Below are positions 43,673 through 56,460 of a stretch of DNA of 64,000 bases, one piece after another. Source of the DNA: Euborellia annulipes. Its lineage: Eukaryota > Arthropoda > Insecta > Dermaptera > Anisolabididae. The stretch spans positions 62,001 through 126,000 of the forward strand of contig JAKCPI010031726.1 in assembly GCA_023213315.1 (NCBI GenBank), in the 5' to 3' direction. The number at the start of each line of letters is the position of its first letter. The first letter of the stretch is position 1. The translations under genes and the position numbers were made by a program. The notes beneath the pieces were generated by a model, which did no database searches, had not been told where the DNA came from, and saw only the letters and a program-made list of their open reading frames with translations.

Positions 43673-43834
43673 ATTAAATAGAAATGCCTGGACCCCCAAT
43701 CGATCTATAGCTTCAAAATTGTGGCAGCTGGAAACTTTCAAAATCAGCACTCCGAAAGACGCACCTCGTTTCGATTCGATTCGCCTACCATTCTAGTTGC
43801 CTAACTCTCAGGCGTTCCCATGATTTTAAAAAAA

Positions 43835-44845
43835 TTGTTGGATTTTCTTGCCCACTGTATTTTTCTTATTGAAAATAACTCTCTGTAATTTTTGTTCATT
43901 TTAAAACTCTAAAAAAATTATAGCAAAGTCAATGTCTTTGTCTTTTAGAAATAACCAAGTCTTAAACCTTCTATGTCTCGTTAATATTCTTGATCATGTA
44001 GAAAATATTTTGAAACCTAGGGGTTTATTTCTTTTAAACCTTCTGAAATGCTAGGAGGTTGAAATATGATTATAGCTATGGAGGGTGAATATGTTTTTCA
44101 GAGAGAGAGGGCGTTGGACTTTCTCATAATCAAAAATTTTTCATTTCTTTTTTTCACGGGCTCAAGGACACGTTTTATAAATCTGCGACTGACCCCCACC
44201 CCCCGGTCGACATGCCTTTGGCCTAATCATCCCTCTTCTTGACGCTGATTGTTCTCTAAAGCAATCAAAATTCTCATTTTCTCATAGAATTAATTTACCC
44301 CAGACTTTTATTTCATCATCAAAAAAGACAATTCTTATTTATTAATTAAATTAAGACACTACAAAATGCGGCCTTGTGTTATTTTATTATTTAATATATT
44401 TTTTATAGGCTACCTATTTTATTAATATAATTCTTTATATCATATATAAAAACAAAATGAACACATGAGAGTTGCGTTGATATTAAATATTTGTCCAGAA
44501 GGGGAGAGAGAGAGAGCTAATGACCACGCTGTATCCATACATAAAACCATTGATTGCAAGAGGAGGGAGGGGAGGATCTTTTAAGAAAACCAAGTGCCTC
44601 TTTATATAACATTTAATTAGAGGAATGAATTCATTCACATTTTATGAGAGTGAGCTGGAGAGGGAGATCGTAAAACTGAATAAACCCTTTCAAAATTTTC
44701 TCTAAATGTCCAGTCCCTGGTCAAGGCTATGTATGTATGTATTTAGAAAATAATTTTGTGGATTTAATTAAGTTCTATTTGTGTTTAATTTTCTATTTAA
44801 ATAAAAAAAAAAGGATTTTTTAAGGTTAGAACTCCTAGTCTTTGT
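43835..44845. other. AT-rich spacer, nothing recognised
   Basis: A few AG-rich tracts (44100, 44505) but no gene or repeat-family signal. Confidence 0.45.
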
Positions 44846-44847
44846 AT

Positions 44848-44985
44848 TTTCTCTTACCTATATATTGATATGTTAATATACGTATATAGAGAGAACGTAA
44901 GTTATTGTCAAATATTCTATGTCGAGATTTTGAAATACACGTTTTGATGTCTCATGAGTCCAAAAAAGTCTGTCTCTGAACAAAA
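44848..44985 (+). mobile_element. TACTT start fragment
   Basis: TATTTTCTCTTACC to AGTCCAAAAAAGTCTGTCTC, then cut off by the HHP element that follows. Confidence 0.65.
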
Positions 44986-44997
44986 ACTTTATATTTT

Positions 44998-45150
44998 GTT
45001 GTCGACGTTTCGGGTGCTAGTCGCACTCATCCACAGGGCAAGCAAAATTGTCAATAGTTAGTAGAGGTTATGCGGTACTGGAAATTAATTTCCAGTACCC
45101 TCTACTAAATTTTGACAATTTTGCTTGCCCTAAGTTTGAGTTTTAACTTG
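44998..45150 (-). mobile_element. HHP element, one hammerhead arm
   Basis: On the minus strand CTGTGGATGAGTGC..GCACCCGAAACGTC (45001-45042), with stem II GAGTGC/GCACCC bar one mismatch. Arms CAAGCAAAATTGTCAA / TTGACAATTTTGCTTG are mirrored at about 45040 and 45112. Confidence 0.55.
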
Positions 45151-45440
45151 ATGAGTTTGACTGATGATGACGGATGAGTTTGACTTTTTCCAATTGAATA
45201 TCTACAGCCATTCAATTCAATAAATACATAATGTTCAAAGGAGGTATATAGCTGAATGTTCGTATTTAAATTTAGTTAAAAAAAATGAGCAAAGTAGCTA
45301 GTTTTATTTCATTGCTTGCCCTAAGTTTGAGTTTCAAAATTTAAATACATAATGAGTTACATAAATATGTATTTAATGTTCAGGAAATCCCAAATGAGCA
45401 ACGCAGCTAGTCGTTTTTTCAATTTTTATTTAAACATAAA

Positions 45441-45483
45441 GTGCCAACGTTTCGGTCACATATAGGACCTTCATCAGGGCCAA
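45441..45483 (-). ncRNA. truncated hammerhead ribozyme motif (left arm)
   Basis: Minus strand: GGCC, CTGATGA, A, stem II GGTC/GACC, GAAAC-GTT, GGC. Core intact, cleavage triplet GTT. Confidence 0.65.
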
Positions 45484-45693
45484 GCCATTGTCAATTTATT
45501 GATCCTCTTGGGTCTCAGTCCATAATAACTCACTATATCTAACAATTGGTCATTGAATTTGTAATAAAAAAATAAATAAGAAATAAACTTCCGTCATATG
45601 TTTCTTAACAAATGACTCTTGCAACTTCGTAAATTCTAAATTAATAATTTCTTTGGTCAATATGACCAAGAGGATCAATAAATTGACAATGGC

Positions 45694-45740
45694 TTGGCCC
45701 TGATGATGGTCCTATATGTGACCGAAACGTCCCTGGCCCT
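45694..45740 (+). ncRNA. truncated hammerhead ribozyme motif (right arm)
   Basis: GGCC, CTGATGA, T, stem II GGTC/GACC, GAAAC-GTC, then CCTGGCC instead of GGC: a small duplication has displaced the 3' strand of stem I. Confidence 0.6.
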
Positions 45741-46009
45741 GGCACTTTATGTTTAAATAAAAATTGAAGAACTAGCTGCGTTGCTCATTTGGGATTTCCT
45801 GAACCTTAAATTGTATTATCAGCTATACACCTCAAATAAATATGTATATTTATAATTATTGTGTGAAAAATTACGGCACATGATTAAGGAAAGGTGCAGG
45901 CGGGCCCGAGGTAAAGGACGAAACCCACCGACTAATAAATTAATAAATTCCCTAAACATTTATAAAATCATGTCTTAAGCAGGAAATAAATTTTCCCTTT
46001 TTATTTAAA

Positions 46010-46330
46010 TGCAAAATATAAATCTAATTGCGGAGGACCAGTGGCTGGTGGTTGGGTTGTCGTTCCGTGTCCGGTTGTTCCGTTGTTCTGCCGGTGGTTT
46101 TCAACATTTGCACACAACAACAACAACAACAACCCGTTTGGCCTTCCGTTTGTGTTGTTGTTGCACTGCGCTCTTCCCGTCCATTCATCTTGATTTGTTC
46201 GCGCGCCCGTTTTTTTTTTGCTTACGCCCTTTTCCACTTTCTCTCTCTCTGTTCCGCCCTATTCTCTGAACTGACATCACCCTTTGCTCTTCCTCTCATC
46301 CCCCTTCTCACTTGTACCACACTACAGACA
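46010..46330. other. repeat-free, GC-richer island with CAA tract
   Basis: Contains several CpGs, (CAA)n at 46113-46132, and pyrimidine-rich sequence downstream. Frames on both strands are low-complexity (poly-Q, poly-T or poly-L) and not convincing. It could be promoter or untranslated sequence. Confidence 0.25.
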
Positions 46331-46552
46331 TCTTAAATGCCTAAATAATGGTCGTTTGTTCTCTCTTCAAGTACAAAACACAAAATTGAAATCATTTCAT
46401 CAAATAAGCAAAAAAAAAAAAAAGCATACTACAAAAAAATAAGGGCTTATTCACAGCTCTTGTTTTAATAGATAAAAAGAAAAAAATGGCGCGATTAGAG
46501 TGTTAGAGTACATCAATGGATTTAATGTAGTTTTCAAGGATCTCTTCTCTAT

Positions 46553-47117
46553 TTTTACTTTCTCTTACCTCTTTATATGTTAATATTTAGAGTGAGAAAG
46601 TATTGGATTCATGTCAAAAATTCGATGACGAGATACATGTTTTGAGGTCCCCTGAATCCAAAAAGTGGTTTTCGCGACATGGTCTGTCTGTCTGTGAACA
46701 AAATATTTCAAGAACGGAAAGAGCTAGGAAGTTGAAATTTTATATTTAAGCTAGGCATCCCCATGGGACGTGACACGAAGCTTTTGAACGAAATCGGCCA
46801 AAGAGTACTAGTACTTTACTAATGCACTTTTTCAGTTTTTTTCGATTTTCTCAAAATTAGCTCCAAAGATTTTGATTAAAATTCAAAAATTAATTATTTT
46901 TTAGATGCTCTTTAAAATGTATATTCTCATTTTGCCATTGACATCTTCTGAAGACCGCTTTACTCTTGTACTTCATAGGAAAGATAGGAGAAATAATATA
47001 AATATTTGCCCATACTTATAAATTTTACATCTTCAAAATCGAATGTACCGTACTGTCGGAAACTAAATATATGTCGACAAAAAAATCTGGTGTGACAAGC
47101 ACAGAACACCAGATTTT
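46553..47117 (+). mobile_element. TACTT-family element, collapsed hairpin
   Basis: Start at TACTTTCTCTTACC, body full, end AATCTGGTGTGACAAGCACAG then ACACCAGATTTT. Confidence 0.8.
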
Positions 47118-47259
47118 ATAAGCTGTTTTTATCTCAGCGTTAATTGGCTTTTAGAGAATTTTCAATTATTATTATATCCATAGCGCCTTTTGCTTATGCA
47201 AAATTAATTAGAATTTATATAAATAATTAAATACGGGAAGTCTCATATGTGTTGCGTGA

Positions 47260-47602
47260 CAAAATATCTAATTAGCAAATGTTTATAAATTTCAAATCTT
47301 GAATTCCAATGTACTAGATTGGCAAATAAACTCGGGCTGGCGAGAGGTTGGTGTACTCATATAAAGTGGGTTGGACACATGAGATTTTATTTACCAATGG
47401 ATACAAATGGTAAAAAAATTGGCCATATGTATATTTATTATAACGATATCGTAAAAGTTATGGCTGGTGAAAAGCGTATGAATGGTGTGTGAGTGTGAGG
47501 TGAATGAAAAAAGGGAATAAAAAAAAAAAACATCACAGAACACAACTTTTAATTACTAAAGATAAGAATTGTGTGCTGTGCTATCAGTCACACCAGATTT
47601 TT
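47260..47602 (+). mobile_element. TACTT 3' half carrying a SINE
   Basis: AAATTTCAAATCTTGAATTCC before, and CACAGAACACAACTTTTAATT to CAGTCACACCAGATTTTT after, a family 1 SINE at about 47334-47530. Confidence 0.65.
47334..47530 (+). mobile_element. SINE family 1, degraded
   Basis: GGGCTGGCGAGAGGTTGGTG head, ACCAATGGATACAAATGG body, GTGTGTGAGTGTGAGGTG tail and poly(A). Confidence 0.6.
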
Positions 47603-47945
47603 TTTGTTTTGAAATGTAAAAATTAATCTTGTGATATCTTTTATCGTAACTCCCACTTAATTTGAATTCAAAATATGATCGTACAATAGCTTTTTGTGTA
47701 GTTAAAAAAAAAAAAATTAGATAATCACTAAACTTTACCTTCTATTGATATTGCTTGTCAGATAAAAGAAAGAGAGTAAAAATCTCTGAATTTTGGTGAA
47801 ATATTGGCATGGTTGGTTTAGGGGCTTTACCTTAAGCCAACGTAAAGGGAGAGAGAGAGAGGCTTTCGGATATCGGAAGGGCGAAGGGCAGATACGACGT
47901 GACCGTTAATATTTCACTCCGTTTGCTGTTGGAAGGGTTTTATCC

Positions 47946-47972
47946 TAATGGTAATGGTAATGGTAATGGTAA
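47946..47972 (+). repeat. (TAATGG)4 microsatellite
   Basis: Four exact TAATGG units and a partial fifth. Confidence 0.9.
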
Positions 47973-48059
47973 ATATAGCTAAAATCACACCACTCGGAAA
48001 ATAAAAAAAAAAAAAACTATTGTCAGTTGCACTGTTTTTTTGTTTTTGAAATTTTTGAA

Positions 48060-49045
48060 GAATTTTACTTTCTCTTACCTATATTTAGGGACAGCATCAT
48101 TGAAAAACTTTATAAGTTTATATTAAAAGAAGCTCAGGAACCTTTTTCACAATATTCAATAGGATTCGGACCAAGAGGTTCAATTAAAAATCAAAAATCT
48201 TTTAAGACAAAACTTTATTTGACCCCAGACAATGTTTCGTCCACTTACTGTAGGTTCTTCAGTGGTTGGAGTCATAGAGAGCCATATTATACAAAATTAT
48301 TATTAAACAATTAAGTTTAGAGATTGCGGTGTAGGTTTTAGGTGAAACATTTTAAACTGAGGTTGTGTTTATATGTGGGGTTTCACTGGGATCCCAACCT
48401 CACTATTATTAAACAGTCCGGGTTTAACAAACTACACATAGACATGTTTTCTTCAAATTATTTGCTAAGACTCTTACCTCTATATATGTTAATATATATA
48501 GAGAGAAAGTATTGGATTCATGTCAAAAATTCGATGTCGAGATTTTGATGGATATACACGTTTCGAGGTCCCCTGAATCCAAAAAAGTGATTTTCGCGAC
48601 ATGGTCTGTCTGTGTTCAATTTAAAGCATGAAGGGATTGAGCTAGGAAGTTGAAATTTTATATTCAATTTAGACACTTAACTTGGGCTTGAAAATAAGTT
48701 TTTGATCAAAATCGGCCAAAAAGTGCTAGTACTTTACTGATGTAGTTTTTCAGTTTTTTTTCGATTTTCTCAAAATTCGCTCCAACGATTTTGATTAAAA
48801 TTCAAAAATCACTTATTTTTTAGATGCTCTTTAAAATGTGTATTCTCATTTTGCCATTGCAATTTTCTGAAGACCACCTTACTCTTATACTTCATAGGAA
48901 AGATAGGGTAAATGGTTGCCATTGTAACAAAATATAAATATTTTCCCATACATATAAATTTTACATTTTTAATTATAATATATCGGCGGAAACTAAATAT
49001 ATGTCGACACGAAAAATCTGGTGCGACAGTCCCACCAGATTTTTT
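48060..49045 (+). mobile_element. TACTT-family element with HHP insertion near its start
   Basis: TTTTACTTTCTCTTACCTATAT at 48064 is cut, and CTCTTACCTCTATATATG resumes at 48471. The repeated CTCTTACCTATAT looks like the target duplication. The collapsed hairpin end is at about 49008-49045. Confidence 0.7.
48083..48470 (-). mobile_element. HHP element, divergent
   Basis: Minus-strand CTGAAGAACC..GGACGAAACATTGTC at 48222-48270 within the insert. Stem I is weak and a mirrored arm is not obvious. Confidence 0.45.
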
Positions 49046-49163
49046 TTTCTGGCCAAAATTGATTTTAATTCTTATTTCTAATAATGTTACTAACAATAGT
49101 ATACAAATTAAAAAATTTTTATTAGGCCTCTAATAATAGGAAAAAACATTTTTAACATGTAAA

Positions 49164-49460
49164 ATGGAACGCACATATAGAGAAGTCAAAGATTTTTTTT
49201 TAGAAAACTTAAATATTGCATCTTTGCCCAAGTTTCCTTCAACGAAGGGTAACTTTCCAACATCATTAGGAGATATCCAACCCTATATAGTCACTAGGGT
49301 CGTTCGTTTATTTGGTAAAAGGTGGTTCGGAATGAAAGAGGGGGGTTTGGGATCGCTAGGAAAAAAAAAAAAATCACGAGTCCCTCCATATTTCACCGAT
49401 TTCACTGAATTCATGGGGAGAATATTCTTCAAATTTTTTAGCATCAGATCGCCATTGTAA
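49164..49460 (+). CDS. unrecognised 98-codon frame (weak)
   Basis: Starts MERTYREVKDFFLENLN, then includes PSTKGNFPTSLGDIQPY and RVVRLFGKRWFGMKEG, ending in an A-run-generated KKKK and SIRSPL. It lies outside the repeat families and has a more protein-like composition in its first 60 codons than most frames here. No homologue, splice site or second copy is recognised, so it may be a repeat fragment or chance. Confidence 0.2.
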   Translation: MERTYREVKDFFLENLNIASLPKFPSTKGNFPTSLGDIQPYIVTRVVRLFGKRWFGMKEGGLGSLGKKKKSRVPPYFTDFTEFMGRIFFKFFSIRSPL

Positions 49461-50604
49461 TGATTGGTGAACATCTATAATGAAATAATGAAGAACATTC
49501 CCCCTTGAATTCTAATATATCGGCGAAACCTGTCGACACAATATTTTTCTTGTTGAAATTTTATAATTTTAACAATTGCATAATAGTTATTATACTCTTT
49601 AACATATGAACACAGTATTTGACATTTCTTATTTTTGGAATTATCAAATGTTAATAGGACGCAAGTTTTTTTTTTTAATAAAGTCATATATACGTATGAT
49701 AAATCACAGAAAATCTAGATATCATTCTATTTAATTGATTACTTTATCTCTGAATGGTATGGTATATGTAAATAATAATTTGTTTGATACATTTATCATT
49801 TTCATCATATGAAATTTTTTTTTTTAATGTCATTCGGAGATCATTATTCAATCGGTTGATAGAGAGATTTTTACATAGCTCTAAATAAAAACATGTCGGC
49901 GACAAATCGTTAATAAATGACACTGTGTTAATATGTAGATTGAAAAAAAAAATATATTAAATTGTATCACATTGCTTAACATCAATGATATTGGAGTCTG
50001 TACTATTATTGTTACATAATATCTGGCATCTTGACATGACATATTTTCATACTTAATAAATAAAAAAGAACAAAAAAAAAAAAAAAAAAAAAAACTCACT
50101 GTGATTCTTTGAAAGATGAAGAAAGTTTTTTTTCGTTTTATAAAAATAAATAAATAAAAAAGAAAAACCTTATCCCAATCTATCGTTATATATTTTTCCA
50201 ATAAATTTTTTACCTCTTCTCTCTCTTTCTTTGAAGGTGTATCTTCTTAAATCAAGTTTTCTCTTGGGAGAGAGACCGATGCTATTTTTCATATTCATAT
50301 AAACTTTTTTTCATTTTATAATAAATCATAATAATAATAATAATATATGAAATGTTCATTTTTATTGAATTATGAATTAATTCAGAAATCCCTTACCTTA
50401 ATAATTCAATTACTTTTACAGTGAAAAATAAATAATCTCTTTTTTTTAATCCTTTTTTGATTATTTAGGATGGTTATTATTTGTTAGTTATTACCCAAAA
50501 AGTACAGATTTGGTTTTTTTACTAAAGAAGTTAGGCACTACAATTCAAGAATTATTTGCTACAGATCTCCTTTTTTAATGAGTATGCCCAATTTTTAACT
50601 ATGA
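49461..50604. other. AT-rich spacer with a TACTT scrap
   Basis: 49503-49545 keeps TTGAATTCTAATATATCGG and GTCGACACA from the TACTT 3' region. The rest is unassigned AT-rich sequence. Confidence 0.45.
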
Positions 50605-50830
50605 ATAAATGTTGAAAAGGAATGCAGCCAGGTAGGGTACCTCTATTAAATCAAATTCCTTTTTCGCAAAACGTTTCGGCTAATTTTTTATGCCATCTAC
50701 AGTGCATAGGAGTTTTTTTGCAAATAGAGTTGTTAATGGGATATGTTCATAAGCTAGTATTTTACAATAGCCTATTTATATAAATAACAATGTAAATAAA
50801 TACATATCGATACAAGGTCTTAAAGAACAA
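50605..50830 (-). mobile_element. HHP element, half copy related to 374-838
   Basis: AAAGGAATGCAGCCAGGTAGG, TCTATTAAATC and CGCAAAACGTTTCGG followed by GCCATCTACAG match the left arm of the first HHP element. The right arm is absent. Confidence 0.6.
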
Positions 50831-52894
50831 AATAGCGAAGATGCCGAAATGTGCATCAAGTGTAAAATTTAATTTCAATTTCAATAAAACGTTAATTTGA
50901 TTTTAAATTTTTTTTTTAACCTAGAGAAAATGATTTGTTGAATTAGGATCTATCAAATTTCAGCAATATACAATATACATATTTATGATGTTTCAACTAG
51001 TACCCACGGAAACCAGTTTAAATCTATGAAGCATTCAATAGAAAAATCTAATAATAAATTAGTCATTTGGGTTGCCTACCTCCCAGAATCGAATACAATT
51101 AGTAAAAAAAAGTTGAGTTATCTCATTTTGTATAAACAAAATATCTCGGTTATGTTTTTTATTTATTTATTTATTTATTTTTTATTTTGTCGGCTATTAG
51201 GTTGCCCCCATTCAGCCCTAGAAGTATACGTATATACAAAATTATTTATACAAAAGTAAATCTTTTACAGTTAGTCTTGGCTATGTTAATTATGTTGCGA
51301 GTCCATTTGGGATATTTTTTTTTTTTTTATAATTAATACCGACGACTACTTGTTTCTGGAGGCCTATCCGACATTCATTGGTGTTATTAAGCAACGAACA
51401 GCTGCTCTATTCTCTTACCAGCTCCCCTTCTAGACTAAAAAAAAATTTGATTATTATAAAGGACACAAATTAAGAGATTAATTCGATTAATAAATAGACT
51501 TTTCTTCTAAGTCAACAATTGAATTATTCATTTTATCAAATATTTATTCAGGAGGCATTTAAATACGTATTTGTTTAATAAAAAGTTAAGTAATTAAAAT
51601 TTTTTTTTGGTCAAAATAATATTACCAACCATTGGAGAGAAAAAAAAGATTTGATTAAAAAAATTTAATTTTATACATTGTCTGATAAATCCCAAATATT
51701 TATTCAAGTAAACGAAATAGAGAGAAAAAGAAATCAGTACAAAATTTTAATAAAGCAAGCCAGCAAGGTAGTAAAATAAAATAAAGTTTTTTTGATTTGC
51801 TCGAATAAAAAAAAAAAAAAAAAAAAAAAAAAAACGTTCTTTTATTAAAATGTGTATAATAGAATTGGAATGAAGTGGTTGGGGCATATGTCGGAAAGGA
51901 ATAGATAAAATATATGGGAAAATATAGTATGATTTATTCTATGAAATAAGAGTAAAGTGGTCTCAGAAGATTCAATCGAAAATGAGAATATAAAAAGATA
52001 AAAAATAAGAGAAAAAAAAAAAATCGTGGAGAAAGAGAAAGAAAAAAAAAAATAATCAGAAAAACTGGATGATAAAAGTTCCGGCGGGGGTGTACTAAAT
52101 ATAAAATTTCATCTATTCCTAAGAGGGGTTAAAAAGTAATAATATTAAATTACGTGAATGCTCTAAAAAATATTTATTGTATTTAATGAATCCCGTTTGT
52201 TACTGTAATAAATAATTCTCTTTATTTAGCTCTTCGTCATAAAAAATTTCGAATTTTAATTTCATATTCATTTAAAGCATAAAATAAAATAATTTAAAAA
52301 GTACATAGTTATATAAACATGAACTGTCTATCATTTTTCGACCTAGCTGTCTCCTACCTCTGTTCTAGGAGAAGTCATTCTTGAATTTTATTATTTTAAA
52401 GAAATTTTTACTTTTTTAATCTGTGTTTGCACAAAAAAATTTCATATGAGACGAACTCTCGTTATATGCAGGTTACATTAGTTTTTTTTTTCTCTCTTTA
52501 GCTGCCTTTTACTTGTTTATTGTCGAAATCCAATGTCCACGAGACAATTCCACTCTCATATTGCAAAATTAAAGATTTTTTTTTACTCTTTTTTTTAAAC
52601 ATACGAATTGCCAATGTGGGTGTAGATGTCCCGTCATTCTGGAATTCCGCTTGTGAAATTGTTTTCTCGTTCGTTGTTTGATTTTGATCAAAGAAAAATA
52701 ATTTTTATTTTACTTTTATTAGAAATAAAATTACTATTTATTTCCAATAAAATGAAAATAAAGTAAGTGGTTTTCAACATAAACCATTATTTCCAATATA
52801 AAAAAAATAAATTTATTTCTAGACTGATAATTAAAATTCTATTATAATAATTTTTTAAGAAAATGAACACCCAGCTCGGAAGGTTTATTTCAGT
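50831..52894. other. AT-rich spacer with a degraded TACTT fragment
   Basis: 51895-52110 has AATAAGAGTAAAGTGGTCTC and TAAATATAAAATTTCATC, an eroded minus-strand TACTT body. 51060-51090 carries CATTTGGGTTGCC from the palindrome seen at 36095. Nothing else is recognised. Confidence 0.45.
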
Positions 52895-53429
52895 TTATTA
52901 TTTGAAATTCTTATCGGGATCCCTGTTTATTTACCCGAGGTGCTTTAGTGCACGAAGACACGCACACCTCACCACCTCGCCACTACCGGCACCCCGTGAA
53001 GTTACATTATTTCCTATCTCTAACTCCTCCTCCTGGGTTCGTTTCCAGTTAGTGAGCTAATTCTTATTTCTGGTTCCATCCGGTTCCTTTTATCCAACCT
53101 TTTCTATGCTATGGAGGATGTCTTAGTTTGAAGAGGGACTCAGCACTGGCGTGTAGCCTACTCCTTTCGAAGAATGCATCACTGAGAGGGAACCTTCTTT
53201 ACTTCCCTTCCACAGGACGGGATGCCACAGCAACCTCTCTTCTCGTAGAGTTGCCTGGGGGCTATTGTGGTAGGATCCAATATTCCAATCCATTGCCTGC
53301 TACAGGATTTGTTTTCATTAAATAAATATTTTTATTTAATGAAAAAATTCCCCAAGCCCAGGATTTGAACTCGGATCTTTTTGTGGAAGCCGACATCCTA
53401 GCCCACTACACCAGTGAGCCTCCTAGTTG
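52895..53429 (-). mobile_element. long tRNA-headed SINE (family 5), copy 2
   Basis: Minus strand: head GGCTCACTGGTGTAGTGGGC, B box GAGTTCAAATCC, body as at 29474-30037. ATTTCAGT is duplicated at 52887-52894 and 53430-53437. An internal segment near 52968 is shortened relative to copy 1. Confidence 0.8.
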
Positions 53430-54224
53430 ATTTCAGTGAAATTTATATTTTATACCATGTTACATAAAGTAGACAATATAAAATTCTAAAATTCTTATTT
53501 TAACACAATACTCCAAAACGAGGGGTTAATTATTAGCGATTGCATAGTTGAGTGATTAATTAAATTATTTAATTTTAAATTGGTAACCGTTGGCTCTAGT
53601 TGAAACATTATGCTTTAATAAGAGAATTAAATTAAAATTTGGAAGTGAATTACATACAAGGATACATAGAGTATGTAATTCACTTGCTATGATGACACAT
53701 ATGGTGTCAAATGCGTATAAAGTGTTAATGTTAAATAAATAAAATTGAAACAAAAAACCTTGTGTATCATATTTTAATTTAATTCTCCTATTAAATGAAT
53801 AATTAAAATAAACAGAGTACAAAAACATTAATACAAATAACACTAATAAAAAAAATGTATTTAAAAAATTTACCTTTATTTATTAAAACCAGAATAGTAT
53901 TGGACTGGCTTTAATTTAGAATTTATTAAAAAAAAAAAAAAAAAAAAGGATGAATGATAAATTTTCAGTTATAAAATTTGATAAATGACAACACATAAAA
54001 TTTCCATCAAATGGACTAAAAAAAAAAAAAAAAAAATCTTAAAATCCTCCCCTGTCACACACGTGGTAAAAATGACACCCCTAGAATAATATTTCATATT
54101 GGCATAGAGGGTGATTTCGCTTTTTTTTTTTATCCATTGAGCATATAGTGAATGAGTGAGTGCACTCGTAAGATAACAAGACATGCGACAAGATGAGGAT
54201 TTAAGCAATGACAGAAGAGAGCCT

Positions 54225-54440
54225 TTAATATTCAGAGTCGTTCTGTTCTGTCCATTTCGAGAGGAGTGGGGGGCCAATCTCAGATAAAAGCCCTCTTGAA
54301 TGGATCCTGTCTGAGTCTGTGTGCTCCTTCCATCCCTGAGGACCCTTCGCTTTCGTCATGCCGCCGCCACTCGCTCCGTTCGCTCTTAAAACTCTTAAGG
54401 TGTTCACGACTTTCGAGCTTTCAATATAAAAACACAACAA
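54225..54440 (-). other. repeat-free GC-richer island with open frames
   Basis: On the minus strand a frame runs from MLCFYIESSKVVNTLRV through SGGGMTKAKGPQGWKEH to NDSEY, and a second ATG (near 54358) has a GGCGGC context. Composition is unlike the surroundings. No splice sites, family or second copy are recognised. Confidence 0.25.
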
Positions 54441-56460
54441 AAGAATCCACTTATTGATCTAATAATCTCAGACAATATATTGATAAGCAGAAAATTAACT
54501 GGGATTTCAATTCCACTTCTAAATAATTGGGTATTATTCAGACATTAAAAATAAAAACACATACAAATAAATAAATAATATATATAAAGGGCCTGAAATA
54601 TTTGCTATTCGTCTGTTCTGAAAGGATTTTTTGCTATCACTAAAAGAAAATATTCAATTAATAACTTGCCCCTGGTATTTATGCAAATAATCAAGCAGAT
54701 AAGGCAAGCAGAATATCTAACTTCACGGGGCAACAGCAAAAATTTAATATCGCTAGAATTTCTTTTATAATTACTTCTCTACAACTACACAGACAATATT
54801 GTAATAAAAGGGGACAAAATTAAATGTAAGCATATAAATACAAAATTCAAATCAATCTAATAGACACATTGGGTATTTTCTATTTCACTTCGGGGGTAAA
54901 TTTAATATTGTATATAAGGTTTAGGAAACTGAATTATATAATTAAGTACAGAGACATTTATTTGTTCTTTGTAAATAAAAAAATCCATTTGAATAAGCTT
55001 AATATAAACTTAACCAAATCATTAATAAATACAAAAAAATCATTTTATCCATTTCACATAAATTCTCTACTTACTGCATTCTGAAAAATCATTAAGTCTT
55101 CAAATCTAATGATTTTTTCAACTATATCTCTCTATAAATGAACTAGCCGCAAGGTTTTGCAATAGATGGCAGGCTAGTCTAACAGCCGATCACCTAATAG
55201 CGTATATCTGGCCTATATTTTTATGCTTTTATAAAAGATACATAATATATAATATTATTTATAAAGTATTTATTGTTAAAAGATCAATGAAAATCAACCA
55301 AATGCATTAAATATTATTAGCTACCATTCTGACTCTTGGAAAATTTTTGAATTACTTGATTTTTTGGGCATACTATTTATCACACACAGCGCCTTCTTAT
55401 CGGGAAAAACATGCGTAACACCTTCATACCTATTCCACCTTAAAGTCAAATTTCTCAAATATTATTCGATATTATACAGGAAAACGAAAGTCAATTTTAT
55501 ACAGGGATGGATAGGAATTTTGAATTTAAATCCCTAAATACGATTCAGGATTTTGGAATTGGATTGAAATTCAAATTATCTTTAAGGATCGTGACATTTC
55601 CACTTGCCTTATTTGCTGAACGGATCGCGATACTTTTTTATGGGATTTTGCCCATTCCTGGTTTTATATAATTTTATTCTCTGAATGAATTTGATAAAAA
55701 ATTTTCGAAGAAACTCTTTTAAAAACAATTTTAAAAAGAGTCCTTTATTTATTTATTTATCTCCTCAAAATAAAATTCTCTTTTATTTTAAAGGTAATTG
55801 AGTTTTCCACAAGTTCGTTGATGTTCATTTAATATGATAAAATAAATTTTTTTAAAGGGGGTTTTATAATTAGCCATATGGAACAAAATTTGACTGAAGC
55901 GTGATTAATGAATTAAGTTTTTGTATTTTCGTTAAACATGTATACATTAATAATGCTAATAATAAGGGTGGAGTAAAAGGAGAGAGCCATTAAAGCGCCA
56001 TCTTCTTTGCTTTTCTTTGAAGATTCAAGCGCATAAATCAAAGCCTTGTTAATTTTTAGTTTCACCTTAAGAGCCAACAGGCTGGCTCTAAGTGCTTTCC
56101 ATTTCAGATGAGAAATCGCATCCCTCCCCTTCTGGCTTTTGCAATTTATTTCATCTTTTCTTTCTTTATATTTTTATTTCTTGATTATCAAATTTTCTAC
56201 AAAAACCAAATGCTGATATTATTTCATATCCATATAGAGTAGATAGAATTTTGTCATTTTTTTTTTTTAATTAAAAAATCTTTTGTGAAAAATTATTTTA
56301 AGTTGTGTTTATTAGAGTAGAGGTTGAAGTCTCTTCACTTCCAAGGCTCGTTATTAGCTTGGCGTGTGAGCAACATAAACGTAACAATACCAATAAATGT
56401 CCTTTTGTTGTGAGGAACAGTATTAAACCTTCCTTAGAAAAATATTTATCTTTTCTTTAA
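54441..56460. other. AT-rich spacer, nothing recognised
   Basis: No repeat-family landmark and no credible frame were found on either strand. Confidence 0.45.

Larger units (their letters stand above)
45382..45802. mobile_element. HHP palindromic element, well preserved
   Basis: AGGAAATCCCAAATGAGCAACG / GTTGCTCATTTGGGATTTCC tips, arms of about 115 bp, GCAGCTAG near each tip, AACATAAAGTGCC / GGCACTTTATGTT, and a hammerhead in each arm. The centre is about 190 bp with GACCAAGAGGATCAATAAATTG mirrored. Confidence 0.85.

Noticed and set aside
46001..46336. Frames with poly-Q or poly-L on both strands
   Set aside because: They derive from a (CAA)n tract and pyrimidine-rich DNA. No start context, splice site or domain supports them.
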